NCBI RefSeq assembly: GCF_019145495.1
Contig: NZ_JAHSTU010000007.1
Location: 248,001 to 312,000 of the forward strand
Reading direction: 5' to 3'
DNA from: Pseudomonas azerbaijanoccidentalis
Lineage (GTDB): Bacteria; Pseudomonadota; Gammaproteobacteria; Pseudomonadales; Pseudomonadaceae
Length of the DNA stretch: 64,000 nucleotides
The notes beneath the pieces were generated by a model. The model did no database searches. It saw nothing but the letters and a program-made list of their open reading frames with translations, and was not told the origin of the DNA. The position numbers were made by a program, and so were the translations under genes. Within the stretch, counting starts at the first letter, position 1, and every line of letters begins with the position of its first letter. Positions 8,900-18,019 of the stretch are shown here, in pieces.

Positions 8900-9613
8900 C
8901 TATAAACCCTTGATAGCGCTGCCAAACGCCGTCTCATAAAAATAGACCAGTTTCTTCCAGTCCGTAGGGTTGAACGACGAGTGGCGGCGCAATTGCTTCA
9001 TGTCGTGGAGAGCCGCCTGATGGGCACTGAAGCGTTGTCGGCACTTCTCCAGATCAATCAGCGCCACCTCAACGTTGCATGCCTCGCCTTCACCGGTGAC
9101 GCGCACAAAAACGTGCTTGATATAGAGGCAACTGTGCTGCCAACGCCCTTTGTGCATGCGGGCCAGGTTCTCCGCCAGCATCTGCAACACGCGATCATGC
9201 ACGGGTTCACCGTGACGCTCACGACCGCCGCCAGCGTACCAATGCTCCATTTCCTCGAAACCATCCAGTGACTTTGTCACCAGCAATGCACGCCATTTGT
9301 GCACCGGGTCGCGTTGAGCGCCGCAGAAGACGATTTGCGGAACATGAACCCCGAGCAGGCTGACGCCCATCAGTGCGTCGCGCTCGCGCAGTACGGTCGG
9401 TCGACCGAACGGGTGCAGCAAGCTGCGATAGATATGCCCGGTCTGGCGTTTGAAGTAGAGCAGTTGATCATCGCTACCCACGACGCGCTGCACGCCGCTT
9501 TCCCCACCGCGGCGAACATTGGGTTCTTCTACCCACTCGCCGCGCTGGTTCCAGAAATAGTCGAAACGGTCCTGGGAGACAACATCCGATCCTGCTGCAT
9601 ACTGCACTGCCAT
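8900..9613 (-). CDS. inaA: InaA/WapQ-family lipopolysaccharide core kinase-like protein
   Basis: A member of the lipopolysaccharide kinase (Kdo/WaaP, InaA) family, 237 residues from the ATG at 9613, which has AGAGG nine bases upstream. A longer frame would run into the methyltransferase gene. Kinase-like features visible are an N-lobe Lys segment (LLYFKRQTGHIYRSLLHPFG), the catalytic-loop-like LARMHKGRWQHSCLYIKHVFV and the metal-binding-like ALIDLEKC. It is likely to modify LPS core sugars on the cytoplasmic side. It follows the methyltransferase gene (4-base gap) and is in the operon next to colRS. In P. fluorescens and P. putida this pair (orf222-wapQ) is reported to be controlled by ColR. 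Confidence 0.82.
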   Translation of the reverse strand: MAVQYAAGSDVVSQDRFDYFWNQRGEWVEEPNVRRGGESGVQRVVGSDDQLLYFKRQTGHIYRSLLHPFGRPTVLRERDALMGVSLLGVHVPQIVFCGAQRDPVHKWRALLVTKSLDGFEEMEHWYAGGGRERHGEPVHDRVLQMLAENLARMHKGRWQHSCLYIKHVFVRVTGEGEACNVEVALIDLEKCRQRFSAHQAALHDMKQLRRHSSFNPTDWKKLVYFYETAFGSAIKGL

Positions 9614-9617
9614 CCTG

Positions 9618-10289
9618 TTACCTCTTGCGTAATACGTAAACTCGCCACATGGCATAGAGCGGTAAAAAGTCCAGACGTTCCTGAATTCGGAAGCCTGCTT
9701 GTTCAAATTCCTGTTCTACCGTAGCAGCTGGTAACACAAATCTGTTTTGGTAACTTTCCTGCTCACGGGTTCGCTCCAGACGCTTGCGTTTCCAGGCCTT
9801 GAAATTGCCATCTACCCACAGGGACAAAATGACGCTGTCACGGGTGACACGCTCGAATTCGCGCAAAATAGCCAATCGATGCTCGGCCTCACCGATGTGA
9901 TGAAGCAAACGCATGCAGAAAATGCTGTCGACGGCGTTATCAGGCAAGGCAATGTCGAATGCAGAAGTGTGCAAGGGTTGTACCCGTTTCACGACATCGG
10001 CCGGTTGCGCCTGTGTCGCGATCTTCAACATCGATTCAGAGTTGTCGGCACCGATGATGACGCGATTGGGTTTCTCGGCCAGCAACGGCCAGAAACGCCC
10101 CGCGCCGCAGGGCAAATCAAGCACCAGGCCAGGCTCGCCGACCGAGGCCAGGGCCTTACGAGCCAGTTGCTCATCCCGCCAGTGGGACAGTTTACGACTC
10201 AGGCCATCCTGATGTTTAACCAGATACTGTTGGGCGTGCTGGTCGTCGTATTTTTCGGAAAAATCCAGTTTGATCGGGCCGGCCATCAT
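9618..10289 (-). CDS. Class I SAM-dependent methyltransferase of the ColR operon
   Basis: A 223-residue class I methyltransferase. Motif I is VLDLPCGAGRFWPLL at about residues 56-70, followed by the acidic strand end IIGADNSESML and the post-motif DSIFCMRLLHHI. AGGAG lies six bases before the ATG; a second ATG directly follows. It opens a transcript with the InaA-like kinase and a small exported protein. A near-perfect ColR box lies about 70 bases upstream. By position this corresponds to the methyltransferase gene downstream of colRS (orf222 in strain WCS365, as I recall), which is involved in outer-membrane maintenance. The substrate is unknown. Confidence 0.85.
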   Translation of the reverse strand: MMAGPIKLDFSEKYDDQHAQQYLVKHQDGLSRKLSHWRDEQLARKALASVGEPGLVLDLPCGAGRFWPLLAEKPNRVIIGADNSESMLKIATQAQPADVVKRVQPLHTSAFDIALPDNAVDSIFCMRLLHHIGEAEHRLAILREFERVTRDSVILSLWVDGNFKAWKRKRLERTREQESYQNRFVLPAATVEQEFEQAGFRIQERLDFLPLYAMWRVYVLRKR

Positions 10290-10357
10290 TGAGGTCTCCT
10301 GTACGTCTGATGGCCCCTACATTAGGTAGCGCCGTGTCAGTTTCAGGTCATACCTTT

Positions 10358-10373
10358 GTGAAAAAATTGTCAT
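10358..10373 (-). promoter_or_regulatory. Predicted ColR-binding site upstream of the methyltransferase operon
   Basis: Read on the minus strand the 16-mer is ATGACAATTTTTTCAC. It matches the ColR consensus I recall from P. putida (YYNASNNYTTTTTCAC) at 15 of 16 positions, the miss being the first base. It lies about 70 bases before the methyltransferase start and faces the gene. Confidence 0.65.
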
Positions 10374-10442
10374 GTAAAACCCATAATCGTTACTAGGTTT
10401 TACAATGCAATCAAGCCCGCCCCCGTTGGTCGCCGCTGAACG

Positions 10443-11726
10443 TCAGCTTGCAGGAGTGATCAGCAGTTCCACTTGAAAACGACAGCCATTGGGCTCCATG
10501 TTGGTCAGGCTGACGCTCCAGCCCTGGTTTTCACAGATCCGCTGCACCAGTGACAGCCCCAGCCCAAGGCCTTCGCCACGTTTTTCGCTGCCGCGCACGA
10601 ACGGTTCGAACATCGCTTCACGCTTTTCTTCGGGAATGCCCACACCACTGTCTTCGACCACAAAGCCGCTGGTCGTCAGGGTCAGTCGTATAAACCCTTG
10701 CTCCGTGTAGTGCAGCGCGTTGCGCAGCAGGTTGCCCATTACCGCATTCAGCAGTGTGGCGTTGTATCGAATGTTCTGGTCCTGACCCGGCTCGAAAATC
10801 AGCGTCAGGCCTTTGGCCTCAATCGGTGCACGCCACTGGGCGATCAAACCATCGGCCACCCCCGTGAGCGTCTGCTGCGGTGACATGCTCGCGTCTTCGC
10901 GTTGGGCGCGGGCCAGCATCAGAAAGGTTTGCACCAGTTCACGCATTTCTTCACAGGCACGGGAGATGCGCTCGACCTGAGCGCGACCGCGCTGATCGAT
11001 TCCCGGGTTTTCCAGCAACAACTCGCAGGAGCTGGCCAGGACCATCAGTGGCGTGCGCAGTTCGTGGCTGACGTCACTGGTAAACAAACGCTCCCGCGTC
11101 AGCGCCTGGCGCAGGCGCCCCAGAGTGGCATCAAAGGCCACCGCCAACTCACCCACTTCATCGGCGGCGTAGTCCGGTGCCAGCGGCGGTGCCAGACCGA
11201 GCAACTGATCGCGATGCCGTACCTGCCGGGCCAGTCGGACCACAGGCGCCATCACCTTGCGCGCCAGGACCCAGCCGAGGAAAACCGCCAGTGCCAGGCT
11301 GAGTACGAAGCCAACGAGAACGACGGCAAACAGCACCCGCTCGCGCTCTTCGAAATCGCTTTGATCCTGCAACAGCACATAACGGCGTCCGTCGACGATT
11401 TCGACCATCGCGTGATACGACAGCTGCTCGCGAAAGACCTCGTGAAAACCGGAGTCCAGGTGCCGCAAATCCTTGGGCAATTCGAAATCACCCGGGCCGC
11501 CGCTGAAATAGAACAACTGGTCCGGTTCGGGCCGATGGCTCCAGTCCGAAACGCTGTCCATCAGCAACAGGCGCTGCAAGTCGCCGCCCAACCCGGCGGA
11601 AATCAGCTTTTCTTCCACCAGATGCACAGTCGCGACAATGCCCATGGCGAAGGCACCCGCCACCAGCGCACTCATCAGTGCAAAGGCAATGATGATCCGC
11701 TGGGCAAGGCTTTGCTTAAACTCCAT
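10443..11726 (-). CDS. colS: ColS sensor histidine kinase
   Basis: A membrane sensor kinase of 427 residues from the ATG at 11726 (GAGGG five bases upstream). It has TM1 at about residues 10-32, a periplasmic domain of about 95 residues, TM2 at about 132-152, HAMP, a HisKA domain with H-box SDVSHELRTPL, and an HATPase domain with DSGVGIP and GLGLGLS. The periplasmic residues H35, E38, E96, H105, E126 and E129 are all present at the positions I recall as needed for Fe3+/Zn2+ sensing by P. putida ColS. The start overlaps the end of colR by 11 bases, so the two are translationally coupled. It controls outer-membrane/LPS functions with ColR. Confidence 0.92.
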   Translation of the reverse strand: MEFKQSLAQRIIIAFALMSALVAGAFAMGIVATVHLVEEKLISAGLGGDLQRLLLMDSVSDWSHRPEPDQLFYFSGGPGDFELPKDLRHLDSGFHEVFREQLSYHAMVEIVDGRRYVLLQDQSDFEERERVLFAVVLVGFVLSLALAVFLGWVLARKVMAPVVRLARQVRHRDQLLGLAPPLAPDYAADEVGELAVAFDATLGRLRQALTRERLFTSDVSHELRTPLMVLASSCELLLENPGIDQRGRAQVERISRACEEMRELVQTFLMLARAQREDASMSPQQTLTGVADGLIAQWRAPIEAKGLTLIFEPGQDQNIRYNATLLNAVMGNLLRNALHYTEQGFIRLTLTTSGFVVEDSGVGIPEEKREAMFEPFVRGSEKRGEGLGLGLSLVQRICENQGWSVSLTNMEPNGCRFQVELLITPAS

Positions 11727-12399
11727 CACGGCCCTCGGCCAGGCGATAACCGACACCGTGCACGGTATGCAGCAACGGTTTGGCGAACGGTTTGTCGATT
11801 ACCTGACGCAGTTGGTGGACGTGGCTGCGCAAGCTGTCACTGTCCGGGCAATCATCGCCCCACAACGCTTCTTCGAGGATTTCCCGGCGCAATACGTGCG
11901 GGCTTTTCTGCATCAATACCGCGAGCAGCTTGAGGCCCACCGGGTTGAGCTTGAGCAGGCGCCCTTCGCGGGTGACTTCGAGAGTATCCAGGTCGTAGTT
12001 CAAGTCACCGACTTGCAGAGCGCGTCGACCGCCGCCCTGGGTACGCCGCATCACCGCTTCGATCCGCGCCGCCAGTTCCGACAGGGCGAACGGTTTGATC
12101 AGGTAGTCGTCGGCGCCGGACTTGAAGCCTTGCAGGCGGTCGTCCAGCTGATCGCGTGCCGTCAGCATGATCACAGGGGTGTCGCGCCGGGCATCTTCGC
12201 GCAGGCGTTTGCACAGGGTGTAGCCGTCGATGCCCGGCAGCATGATGTCGAGCACGATCAAGTCGTAATGCTCAGTGGCGGCCAGATGCAGGCCCGACAA
12301 ACCGTCCTGTGCGCAATCCACGGTATAGCCTTTGAGCCCCAGGTAATCGGCCAGATTGGCCAGGATATCGCGGTTGTCTTCAACCAATAGAATTCGCAT
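11716..12399 (-). CDS. colR: ColR response regulator
   Basis: An OmpR-family DNA-binding response regulator of 227 residues. The start is the ATG at 12399, with AGGAGG six bases before it; a GTG two codons upstream lies within that ribosome site and is unlikely. The receiver domain has VEDN, the phospho-acceptor in VLDIMLPGIDGY (about D51), T in MLTARD and the conserved KPF. The C-terminal winged-helix domain ends in TVHGVGYRL. It is paired with colS, whose start it overlaps. Two candidate ColR boxes lie in the same locus, one before the PAP2 gene and one before the methyltransferase gene. Confidence 0.93.
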   Translation of the reverse strand: MRILLVEDNRDILANLADYLGLKGYTVDCAQDGLSGLHLAATEHYDLIVLDIMLPGIDGYTLCKRLREDARRDTPVIMLTARDQLDDRLQGFKSGADDYLIKPFALSELAARIEAVMRRTQGGGRRALQVGDLNYDLDTLEVTREGRLLKLNPVGLKLLAVLMQKSPHVLRREILEEALWGDDCPDSDSLRSHVHQLRQVIDKPFAKPLLHTVHGVGYRLAEGRDGV

Positions 12400-12515
12400 G
12401 GGCACCTCCTCCGTACACAGTAACGGCCGTCTTGGCCCGCGCAGCTTAAGGCCAAGTGTGGCTCACGGCTAGGACTGCGTGCGGCTGCAATGGCCGAAAT
12501 CAAACGTTTGCCGGG

Positions 12516-12531
12516 TTAACGACTTTTTCAC
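12516..12531 (+). promoter_or_regulatory. Predicted ColR-binding site upstream of the PAP2 gene
   Basis: TTAACGACTTTTTCAC matches all 16 positions of the recalled ColR consensus YYNASNNYTTTTTCAC. It lies in the divergent gap between colR and the PAP2 gene, about 87 bases before the PAP2 start and in the same orientation as that gene. Confidence 0.7.
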
Positions 12532-12617
12532 TATCGATTCACACGTTGACGACAGGATCGGGTTCAAAGTCTGCGCGGCTGCGCATTTCAGAACACTTTC
12601 CCAACCAAGGAACCAGC

Positions 12618-13361
12618 ATGGCTTCGACCCTTGCCCGCCCCGCATCTCGCCCACTCAACTTCTGGGTTTGCCTTGGCGTTCCCGCCGTTGCGGCAATCAT
12701 TCTGGTGCTGCTTGAACTGACCTCCCTGGACATGGACCTGGCCAAACTGTTCTACGACCCGGTCGCTGGAGATTTCATCGGTCGCCACAGTTACTTTCTG
12801 GAAACGGTCCTGCATGACCGCGCCAAACAAGTGGTCATCGCTTTCTCGGTATTTGCCATCCTTGGCTTTGCCGGCTCGTTCTTCATGACCCGGCTCAAGC
12901 CGTTCAAACGGGAATTGGGCTGTCTGGTGCTGTCCCTGGGTTTGGCGACTTCCTTTGTCACGCCGATGAAAGCAGTGACGGCGGTGCAATGCCCCTGGAG
13001 CCTGGAGCAGTTTGGTGGCCACGAAACTTACAGCGAATTATTGAGCCCGCGTCCGGCAACGGAAAAACCGGGCCGCTGCTGGCCGGGCGGTCATGCGGCA
13101 ACCGGGTTCACTCTGTTTGCGCTGTTCTTTGTATTGCGTGATCGTCGCCCGCGACTGGCACGGGCGGCATTTGTTTTTGCCTTCGCCCTGGGTACTGTGT
13201 TTTCCATTGGACGGATGATGCAGGGCGCGCACTTCTTCTCGCACAACGTGTGGACGGCGGTGTTCTGTTGGTTGATTTGTCTGGGGTCGTATTACTGGAT
13301 TCTTTATCGGCCGGCTGTGAAGGCTGAACCTGAGGCAAATGCAGAGCCTGTCAGCGTCTGA
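12618..13361 (+). CDS. PAP2-family membrane phosphatase
   Basis: An integral membrane phosphatase of 247 residues with about six hydrophobic segments. The ATG at 12618 follows AAGGA. PAP2 signature parts are visible: a Lys-containing first motif around PMKAVTAVQCPW, the PGGHAATGF motif (usual PSGH) at about residues 158-166, and GRMMQGAHFFSHN at about 200-212, which holds the Arg and the nucleophilic His, with Asn where many members have Asp. It probably acts on lipid A, undecaprenyl or other membrane phosphates at the outer face of the inner membrane. It is divergent from colR and has a perfect ColR box upstream, so it is likely a ColR target. Confidence 0.85.
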   Translation: MASTLARPASRPLNFWVCLGVPAVAAIILVLLELTSLDMDLAKLFYDPVAGDFIGRHSYFLETVLHDRAKQVVIAFSVFAILGFAGSFFMTRLKPFKRELGCLVLSLGLATSFVTPMKAVTAVQCPWSLEQFGGHETYSELLSPRPATEKPGRCWPGGHAATGFTLFALFFVLRDRRPRLARAAFVFAFALGTVFSIGRMMQGAHFFSHNVWTAVFCWLICLGSYYWILYRPAVKAEPEANAEPVSV

Positions 13362-13370
13362 TCCGACGCT

Positions 13371-13401
13371 ATCGCGAGCAGGCTCGCTCCTACAGGGATC
13401 G
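13371..13401. repeat. Single REP-like element of a different subtype
   Basis: ATCGCGAGCAGGCTCGCTCC followed by TACAGGGATC forms the GCGAGCAGGCTCGC hairpin. This is the common Pseudomonas REP type, distinct from the AGGAGCTGC type that dominates the window. Confidence 0.65.
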
Positions 13402-13426
13402 ATGCGACCCTCAAAATGGAGGCAAT

Positions 13427-13461
13427 AAAAAACCCCGCCTGCTTTCGCAGGCGGGGTTTTT
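13427..13461. terminator. Bidirectional terminator between PAP2 and groEL
   Basis: AACCCCGCCTGC and GCAGGCGGGGTT pair around TTTC, with A and T tracts on both sides. It serves the converging PAP2 and groEL genes. Confidence 0.92.
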
Positions 13462-13481
13462 AGTACAGGGGTAAGGCTGGC

Positions 13482-15128
<1,647 letters not shown>

Positions 15129-15177
15129 GATCGATATTCCTTAAATACTTTGTAGTCGCGGGAAAATGAGCGGGAAA

Positions 15178-15471
15178 TCAGTCTTCGATAACAGCGAGGA
15201 TTTCGTTCTCGCTCATTACCAACAGGTCTTCGCCGTCGATTTTCACAGTGTTGCTGCCGGAGTAAGGACCGAACACAACCTTGTCGCCAACCTTGACGGC
15301 CAGTGCGCGCACTTCACCGTTGTCCAGTACGCGGCCGGTGCCTACAGCGAGGATTACGCCGCTGTTGGCTTTTTCAGCAGCCGAACCTGGCAGGACGATA
15401 CCGCCAGCGGTTTTCTTTTCTTCTTCGCTGCGACGGATGACGACGCGGTCATGCAGAGGACGAAGCTTCAT
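15178..15471 (-). CDS. groES: Co-chaperonin GroES (Hsp10)
   Basis: The seven-fold ring cap of GroEL, 97 residues. The N-terminus MKLRPLHDRVVIRRSEEEKK, the mobile loop around GGIVLPGSA and the C-terminal DLLVMSENEILAVIED are diagnostic. AGGAGA precedes the ATG. It is the first gene of the groESL operon. Confidence 0.99.
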   Translation of the reverse strand: MKLRPLHDRVVIRRSEEEKKTAGGIVLPGSAAEKANSGVILAVGTGRVLDNGEVRALAVKVGDKVVFGPYSGSNTVKIDGEDLLVMSENEILAVIED

Positions 15472-15615
15472 TGTCGATCTCTCCTAATTGTGGTTTTCAT
15501 CGGCCGGTGTAGTCCCGGCGGGTTTAACAAAGTCCGGCGGTGCCGGGTGCGGTTCGTCAAGCGAACCGCGGAAGTCTGTCTGGCGTGTTCGCCAGAAACC
15601 TTGCGGTGACCGTTA

Positions 15616-15644
15616 CATAAGGGCGCTCAAGCTGATTACAAGGG
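15616..15644 (-). promoter_or_regulatory. Probable heat-shock (sigma-32) promoter of groESL
   Basis: On the minus strand CCCTTGTAA is followed after 12 bases by CCCTTATG, close to the sigma-32 pattern CTTGAA-N(12-15)-CCCCAT-T. It lies about 145 bases upstream of groES. The spacing fits, but both boxes deviate from consensus. Confidence 0.5.
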
Positions 15645-15685
15645 CGGGGATCGAAAAATTTTCACGTTGATGCCGCGCAAAACGA

Positions 15686-15709
15686 ACACGGCACCCGAAG
15701 GTGCCGTGT
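15686..15709 (-). terminator. Terminator of fxsA
   Basis: ACACGGCACC and GGTGCCGTGT pair around CGAA. On the minus strand the stem is followed by TTCGTTTT, so it ends transcription coming from fxsA, 12 bases after that gene's stop. Confidence 0.8.
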
Positions 15710-15720
15710 CGCTGTGCGTA

Positions 15721-16197
15721 TTACTTGGTGTCGCGGTGTTCGAACTCGCCTTCGATCACGTTGGGCTCGCGGCCCAGCGGCTCGCGCGGTGCAGGGCCGC
15801 CACGGGCCTGGAGGTCATCGGCGAACGCCCGTTGGCGGATCGCCTGTTCCTCGGCGCGCTGGCGCATTTTGTTGGCCAGCAGTCGACGACTGATCGGCAG
15901 CAGCATGATCAGGCCGACCACATCACTGATGAAACCAGGCAGGATCAACAGGCCACCGGCCAAGGCCAGCATCAGGCCTTCAAGCATGGTCTGGGCCGGC
16001 AGTTCGCCGCGGTTCAGGCTTTCACGGGCACGCAGCGCCGTGGCCAGGCCGGCGATACGAAGCACGAACACGCCGAACATCGAGCCGAGAATGATCAGCA
16101 GCAGGGCCGGGAAAAACCCGATCGCCCCTGCCACCTTGACGAATACGAACAGCTCCAACACCGGGAACAGCAGAAAGAGCAACAAAAAAGGGCGCAT
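15721..16197 (-). CDS. fxsA: FxsA family membrane protein
   Basis: A 158-residue FxsA-family inner-membrane protein, starting at the ATG at 16197 preceded by GAGGAA. Three hydrophobic segments are visible in the first 110 residues (FLLLFLLFPVLELFVFVKVAG, then IGFFPALLLIILGSMFGVFV, then a LALAGGLLILPGFISDVVGL segment). The PGFISDVVGL motif is conserved in the family. The C-terminal tail is charged. In E. coli, FxsA overproduction suppresses F exclusion of phage T7; its normal role is unknown. The position next to groESL matches PA4387 in P. aeruginosa as I recall. Confidence 0.88.
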   Translation of the reverse strand: MRPFLLLFLLFPVLELFVFVKVAGAIGFFPALLLIILGSMFGVFVLRIAGLATALRARESLNRGELPAQTMLEGLMLALAGGLLILPGFISDVVGLIMLLPISRRLLANKMRQRAEEQAIRQRAFADDLQARGGPAPREPLGREPNVIEGEFEHRDTK

Positions 16198-16263
16198 CAA
16201 ATGGTTCCTCAACGCAAGAATGCCTTGCCAGTTCACCTTAGATGACGTCGCCGTTTCGTGAAT

Positions 16264-16995
16264 TCAAGCGTCGGCCACTTCATTTTTCGGCCAATGTTCG
16301 GCGTGAGCCAGAAAAACCAAGGCTTCGCGAACTTGTGTCGGCGTATTACACGGAACTTGGAACGGCAGCCAGTACAGGCTTTGGCCGATGCGCAAGTGCA
16401 TGCCTTCAGTGTCGATACCGACCATCTGCGCCGGCGAAGTTTTCGGTAAACCGGCCAGGTCCACGTAATGGGCAATGGCTTTGGCGTGATCGGCGTTCAT
16501 GTGCTCGACCATGCTGATCTCAGCCTTGCCGGCAAACGGATTGGCCAGTGTCAGTTCGTTGACCCAGTGAATCGCGCCGAAACCACCGATGTAGCGGTGA
16601 CGGACCGGGGTGAGCACCCAGAAATCGAAATCATGGGCATTGTGGTAGCCCTGCGATTCCGGGAAATAGCGGTAATAACGCTCGGCGGCTACCTGAATGG
16701 CAGCTTCGTCTTCGAGTTGCTGCGCTTCAGCCAGATAAGTCAGACGACCCACGGCCTGCACGTCTTCAGCGCCGCGCTCGCCTACGAACAGTGAGCATTT
16801 CGGATCTTTTTGCAGATTGTGCGTGTGCTGCGCGATGCGGCTGATCAGGATCAGCGGCCGGCCCAGCTCGTCCAGGCAGTACGGAACCACGGAGCCGAAC
16901 GGGAAACCGGGCATCGCTTTGGAGTGCGTGGAGAGCACTCCACGGTATTCCTTGAGAAGCAATTCTCGTGCATGCTTAGCCGCTTCAACGCTCAA
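16264..16995 (-). CDS. HugZ/pyridoxamine-oxidase-like split-barrel protein with DUF2470 domain
   Basis: A 243-residue protein with an N-terminal FMN-binding split barrel of the pyridoxamine 5'-phosphate oxidase superfamily (STHSKAMPGFPFGSVVPYCL near residue 22) and a C-terminal DUF2470 domain (HMNADHAKAIAHYV near residue 165). This arrangement is that of HugZ-type heme-utilisation proteins, which bind or degrade heme, but many relatives have no tested function. It stands alone, divergent from the SDR gene, and follows the conserved groESL-fxsA neighbourhood. Confidence 0.8.
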   Translation of the reverse strand: MSVEAAKHARELLLKEYRGVLSTHSKAMPGFPFGSVVPYCLDELGRPLILISRIAQHTHNLQKDPKCSLFVGERGAEDVQAVGRLTYLAEAQQLEDEAAIQVAAERYYRYFPESQGYHNAHDFDFWVLTPVRHRYIGGFGAIHWVNELTLANPFAGKAEISMVEHMNADHAKAIAHYVDLAGLPKTSPAQMVGIDTEGMHLRIGQSLYWLPFQVPCNTPTQVREALVFLAHAEHWPKNEVADA

Positions 16996-17158
16996 TTTAT
17001 GACTCCTTATATAGAATCCGTCAGAAAAACGGACGGGCTGCTGGTGGAAAGTCCCAGCACGCCATCGGGGCAGTTCTCATGTGCAGCCAAGCCAGGTCAG
17101 GCGCAGATCGAGAGGCTCTCTAAAGGAAACCACTCTGACCTGCTACCGGGGCATGCGA

Positions 17159-17917
17159 ATGCAACTCACTGACAAAGTAATCATTATCACCGGCGGTTGC
17201 CAGGGTTTGGGCCGCTCCATGGCCGAGTATTTCGCCGGCAAGGGCGCCAAGCTGGCGCTGGTCGACCTTAACCAGGAAAAACTCGACGACGCGGTCGCGG
17301 CCTGCAAGGCCAAAGGCGTCGAAGCCCGCGCTTACCTGTGCAACGTGGCCAATGAAGAGCAAGTGACGCACATGGTTGCACAGGTCGCGGAAGACTTCGG
17401 CGCAATCCATGGCCTGATCAACAACGCCGGGATCCTGCGTGACGGCCTGCTGCTCAAGGTCAAGGACGGTGAAATGACCAAGATGAGCCTGGCACAGTGG
17501 CAAGCGGTGATCGACGTCAACCTGACCGGCGTATTCCTGTGCACCCGTGAAGTCGCGGCAAAAATGGTTGAGCTGAACAACAGCGGCGCGATCATCAATA
17601 TCTCGTCGATTTCCCGCGCTGGCAACGTCGGCCAAACCAACTACTCCGCCGCCAAGGCCGGTGTCGCGGCGGCGACCGTGACCTGGGCCAAGGAACTGGC
17701 GCGCTATGGCATTCGCGTAGCCGGTATTGCACCAGGCTTCATCGAAACCGAAATGACCTTGGGCATGAAGCCGGAAGCGCTGGAAAAAATGACGGCGGGA
17801 ATTCCGCTCAAACGCATGGGCAAGCCGGATGAGATCGCCCATTCGGCGGCTTACATCTTCGAGAACGACTATTACACCGGTCGGATTCTGGAGATGGATG
17901 GCGGGTTGCGGATCTAA
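17159..17917 (+). CDS. Short-chain dehydrogenase/reductase (FabG-like)
   Basis: A classical SDR of 252 residues. The cofactor motif is TGGCQGLG at residues 11-18, followed by D at the end of the second strand (LVDLN, which suggests NAD(H) preference), NNAG near residue 88, and the catalytic Ser-Tyr-Lys in INISSISRAG and NYSAAKAG. The start is one of two ATGs six bases apart (17153 or 17159). It is a single-gene unit followed by a REP pair. The substrate cannot be read from sequence, since FabG-like members act on many alcohols and 3-oxoacyl thioesters. Confidence 0.85.
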   Translation: MQLTDKVIIITGGCQGLGRSMAEYFAGKGAKLALVDLNQEKLDDAVAACKAKGVEARAYLCNVANEEQVTHMVAQVAEDFGAIHGLINNAGILRDGLLLKVKDGEMTKMSLAQWQAVIDVNLTGVFLCTREVAAKMVELNNSGAIINISSISRAGNVGQTNYSAAKAGVAAATVTWAKELARYGIRVAGIAPGFIETEMTLGMKPEALEKMTAGIPLKRMGKPDEIAHSAAYIFENDYYTGRILEMDGGLRI

Positions 17918-17929
17918 AGCAAGATCAAC

Positions 17930-18004
17930 AGATCGCAGCCTGCGGCAGCTCCTACATGGGCTTGATGTTCACCCTGTAGGAGCTGCCGCAGGCTGCGATC
18001 TTTT
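17930..18004. repeat. REP-type inverted pair
   Basis: AGATCGCAGCCTGCGGCAGC, a 25-base spacer, and the inverted copy ending GCTGCGATCTTTT. It fills the whole gap between the converging SDR and mrp genes and may also act as their terminator. Confidence 0.9.
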
Positions 18005-18019
18005 AACAGGCGACCGGAA

